Source of the DNA: Phycisphaerae bacterium
GTDB taxonomy: Bacteria; Planctomycetota; Phycisphaerae; UBA1845; PWPN01
Direction of reading: 5' to 3'
Length of the DNA stretch: 35,883 bases
NCBI GenBank assembly: GCA_012729395.1
Contig: JAAYDF010000278.1
Location: 1-35,883, forward strand
The notes beneath the pieces were generated by a model, which was not told where the DNA came from, did not search any database, and worked only from the letters and a program-made list of their open reading frames with translations. Made by a program: the position numbers and the translations under genes. Each line of letters opens with the position of its first letter. Position 1 is the stretch's first letter. This document shows, piece by piece, positions 1 through 7,262 of this stretch.

Positions 1-213
1 ACCTTCGGGCGAGCGAACCTATCCAGGCGGAGACGGATCTCCAAGCCAATACACGTTGTATCTGATTCCTGTGGTGTCTCTGGCACCCGGTGATCTACGG
101 CTTCCTGCGCCGGGGGCGTGGAGAGCTTGTCTGGACTGATCTCATAGGGGGCACTCGGACGACGGGGAACGGATACCCCACGCTGATAGTTCCCATCAAA
201 CGCGGTAAGCGGG

Positions 214-351
214 CGCCAAGGAAGGCACTCGCGAAAGGTGTCGTGCGAGCCAGGGATGGCGAGGGTCATCGTGCCGGGAAGACGCCAAGGAAGGCAGCCG
301 GCAGGGTGAATGCGGGCCAAGGATGGCTACCGGCATATCAAGTGCCGGAGG
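214..351. repeat. 69-bp imperfect direct repeat, two units
   Basis: Two adjacent units start with the same 14 bases (CGCCAAGGAAGGCA at 214 and again at 283). They share further blocks in the same order, including TGCG, GGATGGC and TGCCGG, which gives a 69-base period. The period is a multiple of three, but the open frame across it does not look like a real protein. Function unknown. Confidence 0.6.
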
Positions 352-496
352 TGGCGGGCGGCGTCGGCCAGTACGTGAGAACCGGTCGGTGTGGGCCCAG
401 AAGTGTTTCTCCTGAAGGGACTGAGAAGGAAAGGAGAAGCCATAATCGGCATCCGGGGCGGCCAGCGGAACAGCCAGGCGGCCGCTTCGGACAGAA

Positions 497-530
497 GACA
501 TCGATGAAGAAAGGATGCTTCATCGATGTC
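497..530. repeat. Perfect 13-bp inverted repeat (hairpin)
   Basis: GACATCGATGAAG at 497-509 is the exact reverse complement of CTTCATCGATGTC at 518-530, with an 8-base loop. No T-run follows, so it is not a standard intrinsic terminator. It could be an RNA hairpin or a protein-binding palindrome. Confidence 0.75.
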
Positions 531-862
531 ATGATTTCAGCGTAGCTCAGGCCCCGGCTGTGTGGTCGGGATCCTGATGGTCTGGTCGGTTCCGTCTGTT
601 CGCAGCGGACGGGGCCGACAAGTGACCGGTGGCGTTCGCGTCGAACGTTCCGGTTTGGTCCGGCGGGCCCGGAGGTCATGCGCCTCCTTGTACTGTCAAG
701 TGGAATGCGTTTGGACCGCAGTCAGAAGCTTGATGGTTCCCTCGCTCAAAGCCAATCTCAGGAAGCATCGGCTTTCGGGCCCGCCCCAGTTTTCACGATG
801 TGTCGTCGAACCTTGTCTCCCCGGCCGGCGCGGTGTCGCCCCACGAGAAGAACCGACAGGCC

Positions 863-1180
863 ATGATCATTCATCCCGCCGATCGTGATGTCGTCAAGTG
901 GGCCGTCGATCAGGGCTTCGTCTACGAGTACACCCGCGAGTACGGACTCCCCGAGCCCAGTCTGCGCATCCGGCTCGGGCTCAGCAGCGCGTTCTTTCTC
1001 GCCGGCCAGCTCATCCACTGGCGCGCCGACGTCGACGCCGGTTATCTCGACCAGCTCATGGCCGAGCTGACCTGGCTCTTCGGTTGGTGCGCTATCGCCA
1101 AGGCCTATCCCCAGCAGGAAGTCTTCATCTCCCCAGCGGAGAGGTCCGCCCTGCGCTTCCCACCCTCCAAGTCGGCATAA
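863..1180 (+). CDS. Hypothetical protein, 105 aa
   Basis: I do not recognise this protein. The reading frame has the strong C-ending codon preference of a real gene, unlike the flanking DNA. The frame is open from 800, but the ATG at 863 is the most credible start; the upstream 21 codons look like non-coding sequence. The product is soluble and mixed alpha-helical in appearance. It is rich in aromatic residues (GFVYEYTREYG near the N-terminus, ELTWLFGWCAIAKAYPQQEV near residue 75) with no signal peptide or clear membrane segment. It stands alone, about 365 bp upstream of mraZ, on the same strand. Its codon use resembles addAB-comEC at the far end rather than the adjacent dcw genes. Real gene likely; function unknown. 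Confidence 0.65.
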   Translation: MIIHPADRDVVKWAVDQGFVYEYTREYGLPEPSLRIRLGLSSAFFLAGQLIHWRADVDAGYLDQLMAELTWLFGWCAIAKAYPQQEVFISPAERSALRFPPSKSA

Positions 1181-1545
1181 CCGCCGGCCCCACCGAGCTA
1201 ACGCCTGAACGCTTGAGCCTTCGACGCTGACCGGCGTATGCAGCCAAGCAGGGATACTGTCACCCCTTGCCTGACGAAGAGTCGTCGCAAACGACTGCGT
1301 GGTTATCGGGCCTTGCATGCATGCCATCGTCAGAATAGTGATCACGATCACAGTCACCCCCTATATATTGGCGCGAACATAATCCGAATTGAAAATCTGC
1401 GCTTTCCGGGATTTTACCCCGAAGATTCTTCTTGCATCGTGGCCGACCTGGTGGTAGTCTTTCCCCTGAAAGCCCTGTCCAGTGGGGGCAAGTCCCTGGC
1501 GGCGGGGACGGCGACGGGTGAGTACGAGTTCAGGTCGCGACCGGC
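1181..1545. other. Intergenic region upstream of mraZ
   Basis: No gene is visible. The stretch around 1338-1430 is more AT-rich than its surroundings and probably holds the promoter of the dcw cluster: a TATATT-like element at 1364-1369 and CATAAT at 1378-1383, just downstream of a CRP-like palindrome. A weaker pair, TTGCAT (1432-1437) and TAGTCT (1455-1460) with a 17-base spacer, lies nearer the gene. None is strong enough to name as the start point. Confidence 0.4.
1337..1352. promoter_or_regulatory. CRP-like palindromic site upstream of mraZ
   Basis: AGTGA-N6-TCACA matches 9 of 10 conserved positions of the E. coli CRP consensus TGTGA-N6-TCACA. The site lies in the AT-rich part of the mraZ upstream region, 12 bases before a TATATT element. 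Whether this organism has a CRP/FNR regulator with this specificity cannot be seen here. The match is to a consensus from another phylum, so the call is tentative. Confidence 0.35.
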
Positions 1546-2034
1546 ATGGTGCTATCCGGCACGTACGAGCTGACGATTGACGGCAAGAACCGACTCTCGA
1601 TTCCTGCGAGTGTTCGGGCAGCCCTTGATCCAGAAACGCAGGGAACGACCTTCTATATTGTGCCGGGGACGCCCATCACGACCTTGCACCTGTATCCGGA
1701 CCGCTACTTCCAGTCGTACTCGGAGCAGCGGCACGCGTCGTTGACGCCCACCGCGGAGCAGACGCAGTTCGAGCAGGTGTACTACTCGATGGTGACGTTG
1801 CTCGAGCCGGACAACCAGGGCCGGGTGGTCTTGCCCAAGTGGCTGCTGGACAACGTCGGGATTGGCAAGCAGGTGACGGTGACAGGAGCAAGGGATCACT
1901 TGGTGATCTGGAACAGAGCGGAGCACGCGATCTTCATGCGGCAAAACGGACCGCGACATCCGGATCTGTACCAGTTCGCGGTGGACAAGACGATCGAGGC
2001 CGGTCGGAGCGTTTTTCCGCCGACTCGGAGTTGA
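1546..2034 (+). CDS. mraZ: MraZ, transcriptional regulator of the dcw cluster
   Basis: MraZ is a DNA-binding protein that controls the dcw operon from its first position, and this copy is first in the cluster. The 162-aa product has the two AbrB-like half-domains of the family: DGKNRLSIP at residues 12-20 and DNQGRVVLP at 89-97, each with the conserved Asp-x-x-x-Arg spacing. VTVTGARDHLVIW-type strands follow the second one. Length is slightly above the usual 140-155. The start is the ATG at 1546, preceded by only a weak AGG. I looked upstream for the 10-base-spaced TGGG boxes that MraZ binds and found G-rich runs but not the right periodicity. A 709-bp gap with terminator-like hairpins separates it from rsmH, so it may be transcribed partly on its own. 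Confidence 0.95.
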   Translation: MVLSGTYELTIDGKNRLSIPASVRAALDPETQGTTFYIVPGTPITTLHLYPDRYFQSYSEQRHASLTPTAEQTQFEQVYYSMVTLLEPDNQGRVVLPKWLLDNVGIGKQVTVTGARDHLVIWNRAEHAIFMRQNGPRHPDLYQFAVDKTIEAGRSVFPPTRS

Positions 2035-2083
2035 GGTCGGTTGGCGAGGGGAGTCACAAACGAGCGAGGGACCGGCATCGGAC

Positions 2084-2119
2084 AGGGGCCCAAGGGTGTG
2101 TTTTCTTTGAGCCCCTTTC
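2084..2119 (+). terminator. Weak terminator-like hairpin after mraZ
   Basis: AGGGGC at 2084-2089 pairs perfectly with GCCCCT at 2111-2116, with a possible inner CAA/TTG extension, followed by a short T-run (TTT within 2116-2118). It starts 50 bases past the mraZ stop. The stem is short and the T-run poor, so confidence is low. Confidence 0.3.
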
Positions 2120-2650
2120 CGGCCGGCCATCAGGTTGCGAGCGTGGGTGGGGAAGGCGAGCGATGAGGTTGGCGGCCCCGATGGAACGACGGATCGGGGA
2201 AGTGCCGCGGTGTGTGGAAGACGGAGGGGCGGAGCATTCGCCCAGCTTTGCGTTGGGCGGATTGGCAGGGCTCGCAGTGGAAGCGGGTTCTGCGGCAGGT
2301 TCTCATGATGACCGGTTGGTCCGGACCCATGGCGTGGTCGTTCGGCCGACGCGGTCGAAGCCCGGATGAAGTCATCAGCGAGACGAACGGAGTCGCCGGG
2401 CTGATCACTTCCCGGCCAGCTAAGCAAAGGATTGCGAAGCGGGGCCGGGGTGAGCGTTTCCTGGCACGGGCGCAACGGATTGCGTCGGGATTGGCGAACG
2501 AGGCGACAGCCTGCGAGGGCTGGTCTGGCAGTGAGTTAGGCGGCCGGTCTCCCACCCGTTGACGCGGATGGGTGTGAGCGGCGCCTGTGCCGGACGGCAG
2601 GAGGCGTGGCCGACTCGTCGAACTCTGATCCCGGCCGGGACGGATAGGGC

Positions 2651-2688
2651 CAACGCCGACACGGATGGACGGCGTTGCCCCCCTTTTT
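2651..2688 (+). terminator. Terminator or attenuator-like hairpin before rsmH
   Basis: CAACGCC at 2651-2657 pairs perfectly with GGCGTTG at 2671-2677, followed by a C-run and then TTTTT at 2684-2688. It lies about 55 bases upstream of the chosen rsmH start, so it could act as an attenuator for the rest of the cluster. It overlaps the upstream alternative ATG at 2675, which argues against that start. Confidence 0.35.
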
Positions 2689-2743
2689 GGGGTCAAGGTT
2701 TGCAGGTGGCGGCAACGGTGGCCGTCTGTGGAGGCGTCCCCCG

Positions 2744-3679
2744 GTGAGCGGAGCGGAGGTCGAGCACCAGCCGGTGCTTTGTGACGCGGTGTTGTCCCTG
2801 GTGAAGCCGCAGCCTGGGGAAGTGGTTGTTGACGCGACGGCGGGGCACGGCGGGCACGCGAGTCTGCTGGCCCGGGCCATCGGTTCGACAGGCAGGCTGA
2901 TCGGGCTAGACGTGGACGCGGGCAACTTGGCGAAAGCGGCGGCTCGGGTCGAGGCGGTGTGCCCGGCTGGCGGTGGACCGAAGTGTGACTGGGTTCGGTC
3001 GAATTTTGCTGAGTTGCCGGCGGTGTTGACTGGTCTGGGCGTAGGGTCTGTGGATGTCATTCTGGCGGACCTGGGGCCGAGCACGGATCAACTGATGGAT
3101 TCGGGGCGGGGGCTGTCCTTCAGCGAGGACGGGCCGTTGGATATGCGGTTGGACGACCGTCTGGACCGCGATGCGGCGGACTTGGTGAACTCCCTGAGTG
3201 AGTCGGCCTTGTCGGATCTTTTGTGGGAGCACAGCCAGGAGCGATACAGCCGGCGGATCGCGAAGCGGATTTGCCAGGATCGGCGGGAGACGCGGATCCG
3301 TCGGACCTCGGAGTTGGTGCGGATTGTTTGTTCGGCGTTAGGGGTTTCGCCGCATTCGCATCCTGGCAAGATCCACCCGGCGACACGTACTTTCATGGCC
3401 CTTCGGATGGCGGTGAACAGTGAGGTAGCCAACCTGGAGTCGCTGTTGAAGGCATCGCCGGACCTACTAGGTATGGGGGGTCGTCTGGCGGTTATCAGCT
3501 TCCATAGTGGTGAAGACCGTATTGTGAAGCATTGTTTTCTTGATTGTCGGCGGGCTGGGGTGTATGACATACTCACGAAGAAGCCGGTGCCGGCATCTCG
3601 CGAGGAGGCCGAGCGGAATCCTCGGTCTCGGAGTGCGAAGCTCAGGGTAGCGGTGCGTGTGGCAGGGTCGGCCAGTTGA
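2744..3679 (+). CDS. rsmH: RsmH (MraW), 16S rRNA m4C1402 methyltransferase
   Basis: RsmH methylates N4 of C1402 in 16S rRNA using S-adenosylmethionine. The 311-aa product has the family marks in order: N-terminal HQPVLCDAVL, SAM-binding DATAGHGGHA at residues 30-39 with LDVDAG just after, HPATRTF at 211-217, and SFHSGEDRIVK at 252-262. The frame is open from an ATG at 2675. I choose the GTG at 2744 because GGAGG at 2730-2734 gives a good ribosome binding site 9 bases away, the length then matches the family, and the extra 23 residues upstream are glycine/arginine-rich and fall in a hairpin. It is the usual second gene of the dcw cluster. Confidence 0.95.
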   Translation: MSGAEVEHQPVLCDAVLSLVKPQPGEVVVDATAGHGGHASLLARAIGSTGRLIGLDVDAGNLAKAAARVEAVCPAGGGPKCDWVRSNFAELPAVLTGLGVGSVDVILADLGPSTDQLMDSGRGLSFSEDGPLDMRLDDRLDRDAADLVNSLSESALSDLLWEHSQERYSRRIAKRICQDRRETRIRRTSELVRIVCSALGVSPHSHPGKIHPATRTFMALRMAVNSEVANLESLLKASPDLLGMGGRLAVISFHSGEDRIVKHCFLDCRRAGVYDILTKKPVPASREEAERNPRSRSAKLRVAVRVAGSAS

Positions 3680-3764
3680 CCGTGGCGGGGCTGCTCAGGC
3701 GGCCTAGCGACGGTTTATGGTCATGGGGTGACGGGGGTACGCAGGGCGAAGCAGGGAGGTTTCG

Positions 3765-4922
3765 ATGACCCGGGAAACGAAGATTGGTCTTCTGGTCGGG
3801 TTGGGCTTCATCGTGGTATTCGCCGTGTTGCTGTCGCACACGGGGTCGGTTCCGCCGCAGGGTGACGGCCTGCCGATGGCTTCACGGGAAAGCGGGCTGC
3901 AGGACACGTTGGTGGGCCGGGCGCAGCCTGGGGTGGGCGTTTCGTTGACAGGGAGAAGCGGCACGCCCCATGGGGTTCGTGAAACGACGGAAGGGGGGTC
4001 ACCGTCGGGTGTTGGTTTGGTGTCATCGGGGATCGAGGCTGTGCGAGGTCCGTTGAATCGATTGGCTCAGGGGTTGCCTCGGCCGTCGGCGTTGGGGCCA
4101 TCTCCGACGGAGTGGACGGCGACGGATGGTCAGGATGGGAGCGGAGAGCGACAGGTGAGTCTTCCACGGTCGTCTTCGGGTGCGTTGACGGCGATTGACC
4201 GTCGGGTGGCTCCGGCGTTGCCGGCGCGGCCGATCGAGATTGCTCCTCCCGCGCCGACGGCACCGGTACCTGCGCCGCAGATGAGCCCGTCGCCGGAGCT
4301 GAAGCCGGAGCGTTCACCTTCGCTGCCTCCGACTCGTGAGGCGGTGTCGAGAGAGTACATGGTGCAGAAGGGTGAGACGCTTGGGGAGATTGCCAAGCAG
4401 CATTATGGCACGGCGAACAAAAGGGCGGTGGAATTTCTAGCCTCGACGAACCAGATGAAGGATGTGCACACGATTCGTGAGGGTCAGAAGCTGGTTATTC
4501 CGGCACTTCCGGCTGAGTTGGCGGCGATTGTGGAGCCGGCTCCGAGTTTTGATGTTCGACGGGTGACGGGCGATGCGCGGACGGTGAGTTCGGAGGAGCT
4601 GGCTTCGCGGCCGGTGCGGAGCGAGGGTCGGCAGGCTCCGTCGCTGGTGCGTCGTGAGGAGGTCGCGTCGCGGGTGGCGAGCACGGAATCGCCGGTGGAG
4701 CGGCGGGTGGCTCCGCAACCGGGGGGAGCCCGGACGTATGAAGTTCGGCCGGGTGACATGCTGAGCACGATTGCGGCGCGGGAGTTGGGTTCGGCGGCCC
4801 GGTGGCCTGAGATTTTGAAGTTGAACCAGGATTTGGATCCCAAGCGGATGAAGCCGGGGACGAAGATCAAGCTGCCGAACGGGGAAGAGAAGCCGGAGGG
4901 GGATAAACGGGTGTCGGCATGA
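3765..4922 (+). CDS. Membrane-anchored double-LysM protein in the dcw cluster
   Basis: The 385-aa product has a single N-terminal membrane segment (around residues 6-24), then a long low-complexity linker rich in Pro, Ser and Arg. Two LysM domains follow: the first at about 198-245 (YMVQKGETLGEIAKQHYG at its start) and the second at about 325-372 (TYEVRPGDMLSTIAAREL). LysM modules bind the glycan chain of peptidoglycan, so this is probably a wall-binding protein anchored in the cytoplasmic membrane with its domains outside. AGGGAGGT at 3753-3760 is a strong ribosome binding site for the ATG at 3765. Its stop overlaps the start of the ftsL-like gene (ATGA), indicating coupled translation. It is not a standard dcw member. 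A role at the division site, analogous to septal wall-binding proteins, is an inference from position and domains. Confidence 0.85.
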   Translation: MTRETKIGLLVGLGFIVVFAVLLSHTGSVPPQGDGLPMASRESGLQDTLVGRAQPGVGVSLTGRSGTPHGVRETTEGGSPSGVGLVSSGIEAVRGPLNRLAQGLPRPSALGPSPTEWTATDGQDGSGERQVSLPRSSSGALTAIDRRVAPALPARPIEIAPPAPTAPVPAPQMSPSPELKPERSPSLPPTREAVSREYMVQKGETLGEIAKQHYGTANKRAVEFLASTNQMKDVHTIREGQKLVIPALPAELAAIVEPAPSFDVRRVTGDARTVSSEELASRPVRSEGRQAPSLVRREEVASRVASTESPVERRVAPQPGGARTYEVRPGDMLSTIAARELGSAARWPEILKLNQDLDPKRMKPGTKIKLPNGEEKPEGDKRVSA

Positions 4923-5185
4923 CCATACCGCGGATGGTGGGACTGTTGGTTTCTCTGGCGGCGATAGGGATCGCGGTGGTAGTGGTTCGGGTGGACCAGA
5001 TGCTGGTGATGCGTCGGATCCAGCAGTTGCAGTTTCGGCAGACAGACCTACGGCGTGAGATTTGGACGCAGGAGATGGAGTTGGCTCGGTTGCGTTCGCC
5101 TCGGATGATTCGTGAGCGAGCGGAGCGGATTGGGTTGGACACAGGCCGGCCGAGTGGTGAGAAGATAGCCGGGGCTCGGCGGTAG
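4919..5185 (+). CDS. ftsL: FtsL-like (or FtsB/DivIC-like) division protein
   Basis: This small 88-aa protein has one membrane segment near the N-terminus (about residues 6-23, VGLLVSLAAIGIAVVVV) and then a charged heptad-like coiled-coil stretch (RIQQLQFRQTDLRREIWTQE) ending in RIGLDTGRP. This is the FtsL/FtsB architecture, and the IGL motif near the end is common in FtsL. Sequence alone does not separate FtsL from FtsB, but the slot between rsmH and ftsI is the classical ftsL position. The ATG overlaps the TGA of the LysM gene. In other bacteria FtsL forms a complex with FtsB and FtsQ that activates FtsWI; ftsQ is at the end of this same cluster. Confidence 0.75.
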   Translation: MTIPRMVGLLVSLAAIGIAVVVVRVDQMLVMRRIQQLQFRQTDLRREIWTQEMELARLRSPRMIRERAERIGLDTGRPSGEKIAGARR

Positions 5186-5240
5186 GCCGCGGCGGGGAAG
5201 GCGATTTGAGTATTTGAGACCGGATTTTGGGTGCGGTCAG

Positions 5241-7064
5241 ATGGAGCCGAAGGAGACATCCGGGCGTCATGGGGGTTGGGTCCGGGATGCGAGCTCCGGG
5301 CGCGACGAGGTGCGTCTGCGGGCGTGGGCAGGTCACATCCTTCTTGGGTTGATTTGTGTTGCGATGGCTGGTTTGGTGGGTCGCCTGGCGTATATCCAGG
5401 TAGAGATGCGGCCTGCGCTGTTGGCGTGGTCTGAGCGGCGGCAGTGCAGCGAGGTTCCGCTTCCGGGCCGGCGTGGGGCGATTCTGGACCGTCGCGGGCG
5501 GGTATTGGCGGGTAGCCATGATGCCCCGATGGTGTATGCGGATCCGCGTGCGATTGAGGATCGGTCGGCGGCGGCGCGTGATCTTGGGATGGTGCTGGGC
5601 ATGCCGGCCGAGGAAGTCAGTCGTCTGCTGAGTCGTCCGACCTCGCCGGGTTTTGTGGTGATCCGCAGGGGTGTGCCCGCACACGAAGCCCGGGAGGTGG
5701 AGTCGTTGAAGATCCCCGGTGTGGGGGTTGCGAATCAGCCGACTCGGACTTACCCGATGGGTCCGGTGGCGGCCCACGTGATTGGTTTTGTGGGTTCAGA
5801 TGGGGGGGGGTTGGAGGGTATCGAGCGATCGCTGGACAAGGTGCTTCGTGGCCGGGACGGCAAGCGGGTGGTCTACCGGGACACGAAGCGGCGGGCGGTG
5901 TTCCAGCAGCCCGACTCGTACGAGTCGCCGGAGGACGGCAAGCATGTGGTGCTGACTTTGGACTCGGCGATGCAGGAGGTGTTGGAGACGGAGATTCGTG
6001 GGGCGGTTGAGCGGTTCAAGGCGGAGAGCGGATTGGGTCTGCTCATGTGCCCTCAAACGGGGGCGATTCTGGCGCTGGCCTGCTATCCGACATACAATCC
6101 GGTGGAGGCGGGCAAGGTGGCTGCGGATCTGCGGCGTAACCGTGTGCTGACGGATCCGGTGGAGCCTGGGAGCATTTTCAAGCCGTTCGTGATGGCCGGT
6201 GCGTTCGAGCACAACCTGGCTCGCCCGAGCGAGACGATCTTCTGTCACAACGGGTTGTACGCGACCGGGAAGCGGCGTCTTCACGATCATCACCCGTATG
6301 GTCATTTGACGGTTGAGCAGATTCTGACGAAGTCGAGCAACATCGGGATGGCGATTCTGGGGCAGCGGTTAGGTAATGCACGGATGCACGAAACGCTGTC
6401 GAAGTTCGGGTTTGGGCGGCGGACAGGGATTGATTTACCCGGAGAGGGCTTGGGGTTGTTCATGCCTCTGAAGGCATGGAACTCGTTCACGACGACCTCG
6501 GTTCCGATGGGTCACGAGATGGCGTTGACGCCGATCCAGTTGGCGACGGGTTTCGCGGTTTTAGTGAACGGGGGGCGTCTGGTTCGCCCGTATGTGGTGT
6601 CGGCGATCGCGGACTTGGATGGGCAGGTGATCGAGGATCGCAGGCCGGAGGTTGATCCGCCACAAGTGATCAGTGCTGAGACGGCGGCGACGATGCACGA
6701 GCTTCTGGTGAAGACGGTGAACGAGGGGACGGGGCGTCCGAGCCAGCTGGCGAAGTGGCAGGTCATGGGCAAGACGGGGACGGCCCAGATTCCGCGGTTT
6801 GGCGGACGGGGTTATGAGCCGAACGCATATTTGGGTTCGTTCATGGCGGCGGCTCCGGCATCCGATCCGGCCGTTGTGGCCTTGGTGATGATCCGCAAGC
6901 CGGATCGGCGGATCGCGTATTATGGCGGTGCGGTGGCGGCACCCACGGTGAAGGTGGTTTTGGAGCAGGTCCTGGCCTACATGGGGGCTCCGCCGGACAA
7001 GGGCGAAACGGCGCAGAGCCGCCTGGCGTTGAGCACGCCGGAGGCGTTCAGGGCGAGTGATTAG
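5241..7064 (+). CDS. ftsI: FtsI-type class B penicillin-binding protein
   Basis: This is the septal peptidoglycan transpeptidase that cross-links stem peptides during division. From the ATG at 5241 the product is 607 aa. It has an N-terminal membrane segment (HILLGLICVAMAGLVGRLAY), a PBP dimer domain starting RRGAILDRRGRVLA, and a transpeptidase domain. The catalytic motifs are complete: SIFK with the nucleophile Ser at 311, SSN at 365-367, and KTG at 511-513. The frame also allows a TTG start at 5214, which has a GGGGAAGG upstream at a long spacing; I favour the ATG, without strong evidence. No PASTA domains are present at the C-terminus. It lies between ftsL-like and murE, the normal dcw position, and should partner FtsW encoded at 11940. 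Confidence 0.93.
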   Translation: MEPKETSGRHGGWVRDASSGRDEVRLRAWAGHILLGLICVAMAGLVGRLAYIQVEMRPALLAWSERRQCSEVPLPGRRGAILDRRGRVLAGSHDAPMVYADPRAIEDRSAAARDLGMVLGMPAEEVSRLLSRPTSPGFVVIRRGVPAHEAREVESLKIPGVGVANQPTRTYPMGPVAAHVIGFVGSDGGGLEGIERSLDKVLRGRDGKRVVYRDTKRRAVFQQPDSYESPEDGKHVVLTLDSAMQEVLETEIRGAVERFKAESGLGLLMCPQTGAILALACYPTYNPVEAGKVAADLRRNRVLTDPVEPGSIFKPFVMAGAFEHNLARPSETIFCHNGLYATGKRRLHDHHPYGHLTVEQILTKSSNIGMAILGQRLGNARMHETLSKFGFGRRTGIDLPGEGLGLFMPLKAWNSFTTTSVPMGHEMALTPIQLATGFAVLVNGGRLVRPYVVSAIADLDGQVIEDRRPEVDPPQVISAETAATMHELLVKTVNEGTGRPSQLAKWQVMGKTGTAQIPRFGGRGYEPNAYLGSFMAAAPASDPAVVALVMIRKPDRRIAYYGGAVAAPTVKVVLEQVLAYMGAPPDKGETAQSRLALSTPEAFRASD

Positions 7065-7138
7065 GGGGAAGGCTGAAGGCTGGCGGATGGTGTGGTGGTG
7101 ACGGGGGTCGTTTTCAGGTGACGGCAGGTGTTGGCGCC

Positions 7139-7234
7139 GGCCGCCACGGGGGGCGGCCGCTACGGTGGGCGGCTGCCGCGGGGGGCGGCTGCTACGGGGG
7201 GCGGCTGCTACGATGGGCGGCCGCTACGGTGGGG
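7139..7234. repeat. Six tandem copies of a 16-bp GC-rich repeat
   Basis: Six uninterrupted 16-base units (7139, 7155, 7171, 7187, 7203 and 7219) follow the consensus GGCYGCTACGGKGGGC with one to three changes each. The period is not a multiple of three, so the array is unlikely to be coding even though an open frame runs through it. It sits between ftsI and the likely murE start at 7263. Confidence 0.9.
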
Positions 7235-7262
7235 TGGTGCTGGGCGGAAGGTGGGATGCGGG

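Larger units (their letters stand above)
1..862. other. Gene-less stretch at the window edge
   Basis: I see no convincing gene here. A 151-codon open frame at 90-545 has an arginine/glycine-rich composition and no recognisable domain, so I do not call it. The strand is G-rich. It contains a 69-bp imperfect direct repeat and a perfect 13-bp inverted repeat (listed separately). I looked for conserved RNase P RNA and tmRNA signatures, because structured RNA genes can sit near dcw clusters, and did not find them. An unrecognised structured RNA remains possible. Confidence 0.5.
2035..2743. other. 709-bp gap between mraZ and rsmH
   Basis: In most bacteria mraZ and rsmH are nearly adjacent; here they are 709 bp apart. 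Open frames in the gap (for example 2212-2562) have no family features and codon use unlike the flanking genes. Two terminator-like hairpins are present, one near each end. I could not identify a convincing promoter for rsmH. The region may be a decayed gene, a long leader or an unrecognised RNA. Confidence 0.45.

Noticed and set aside
90-545. 151-codon open frame at the left edge
   Set aside because: Arginine/glycine-rich composition with no domain, and it spans a 69-bp direct repeat. It is more likely a chance frame in GC-rich DNA.
1-860. RNase P RNA or tmRNA upstream of the dcw cluster
   Set aside because: I looked for the GAGGAAAGTCC-type core and the tmRNA ends and found neither.
1483-1520. 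G-rich runs upstream of mraZ as MraZ binding boxes
   Set aside because: MraZ sites are TGGG repeats at regular 10-base spacing. The runs here are spaced irregularly (14 bases or 6-12 bases) and only one is TGGGG.
4437-5777. 446-codon minus-strand open frame opposite the LysM, ftsL and ftsI genes
   Set aside because: Composition is dominated by Arg, Pro and His, as expected from antisense reading. The + strand genes have clear families.
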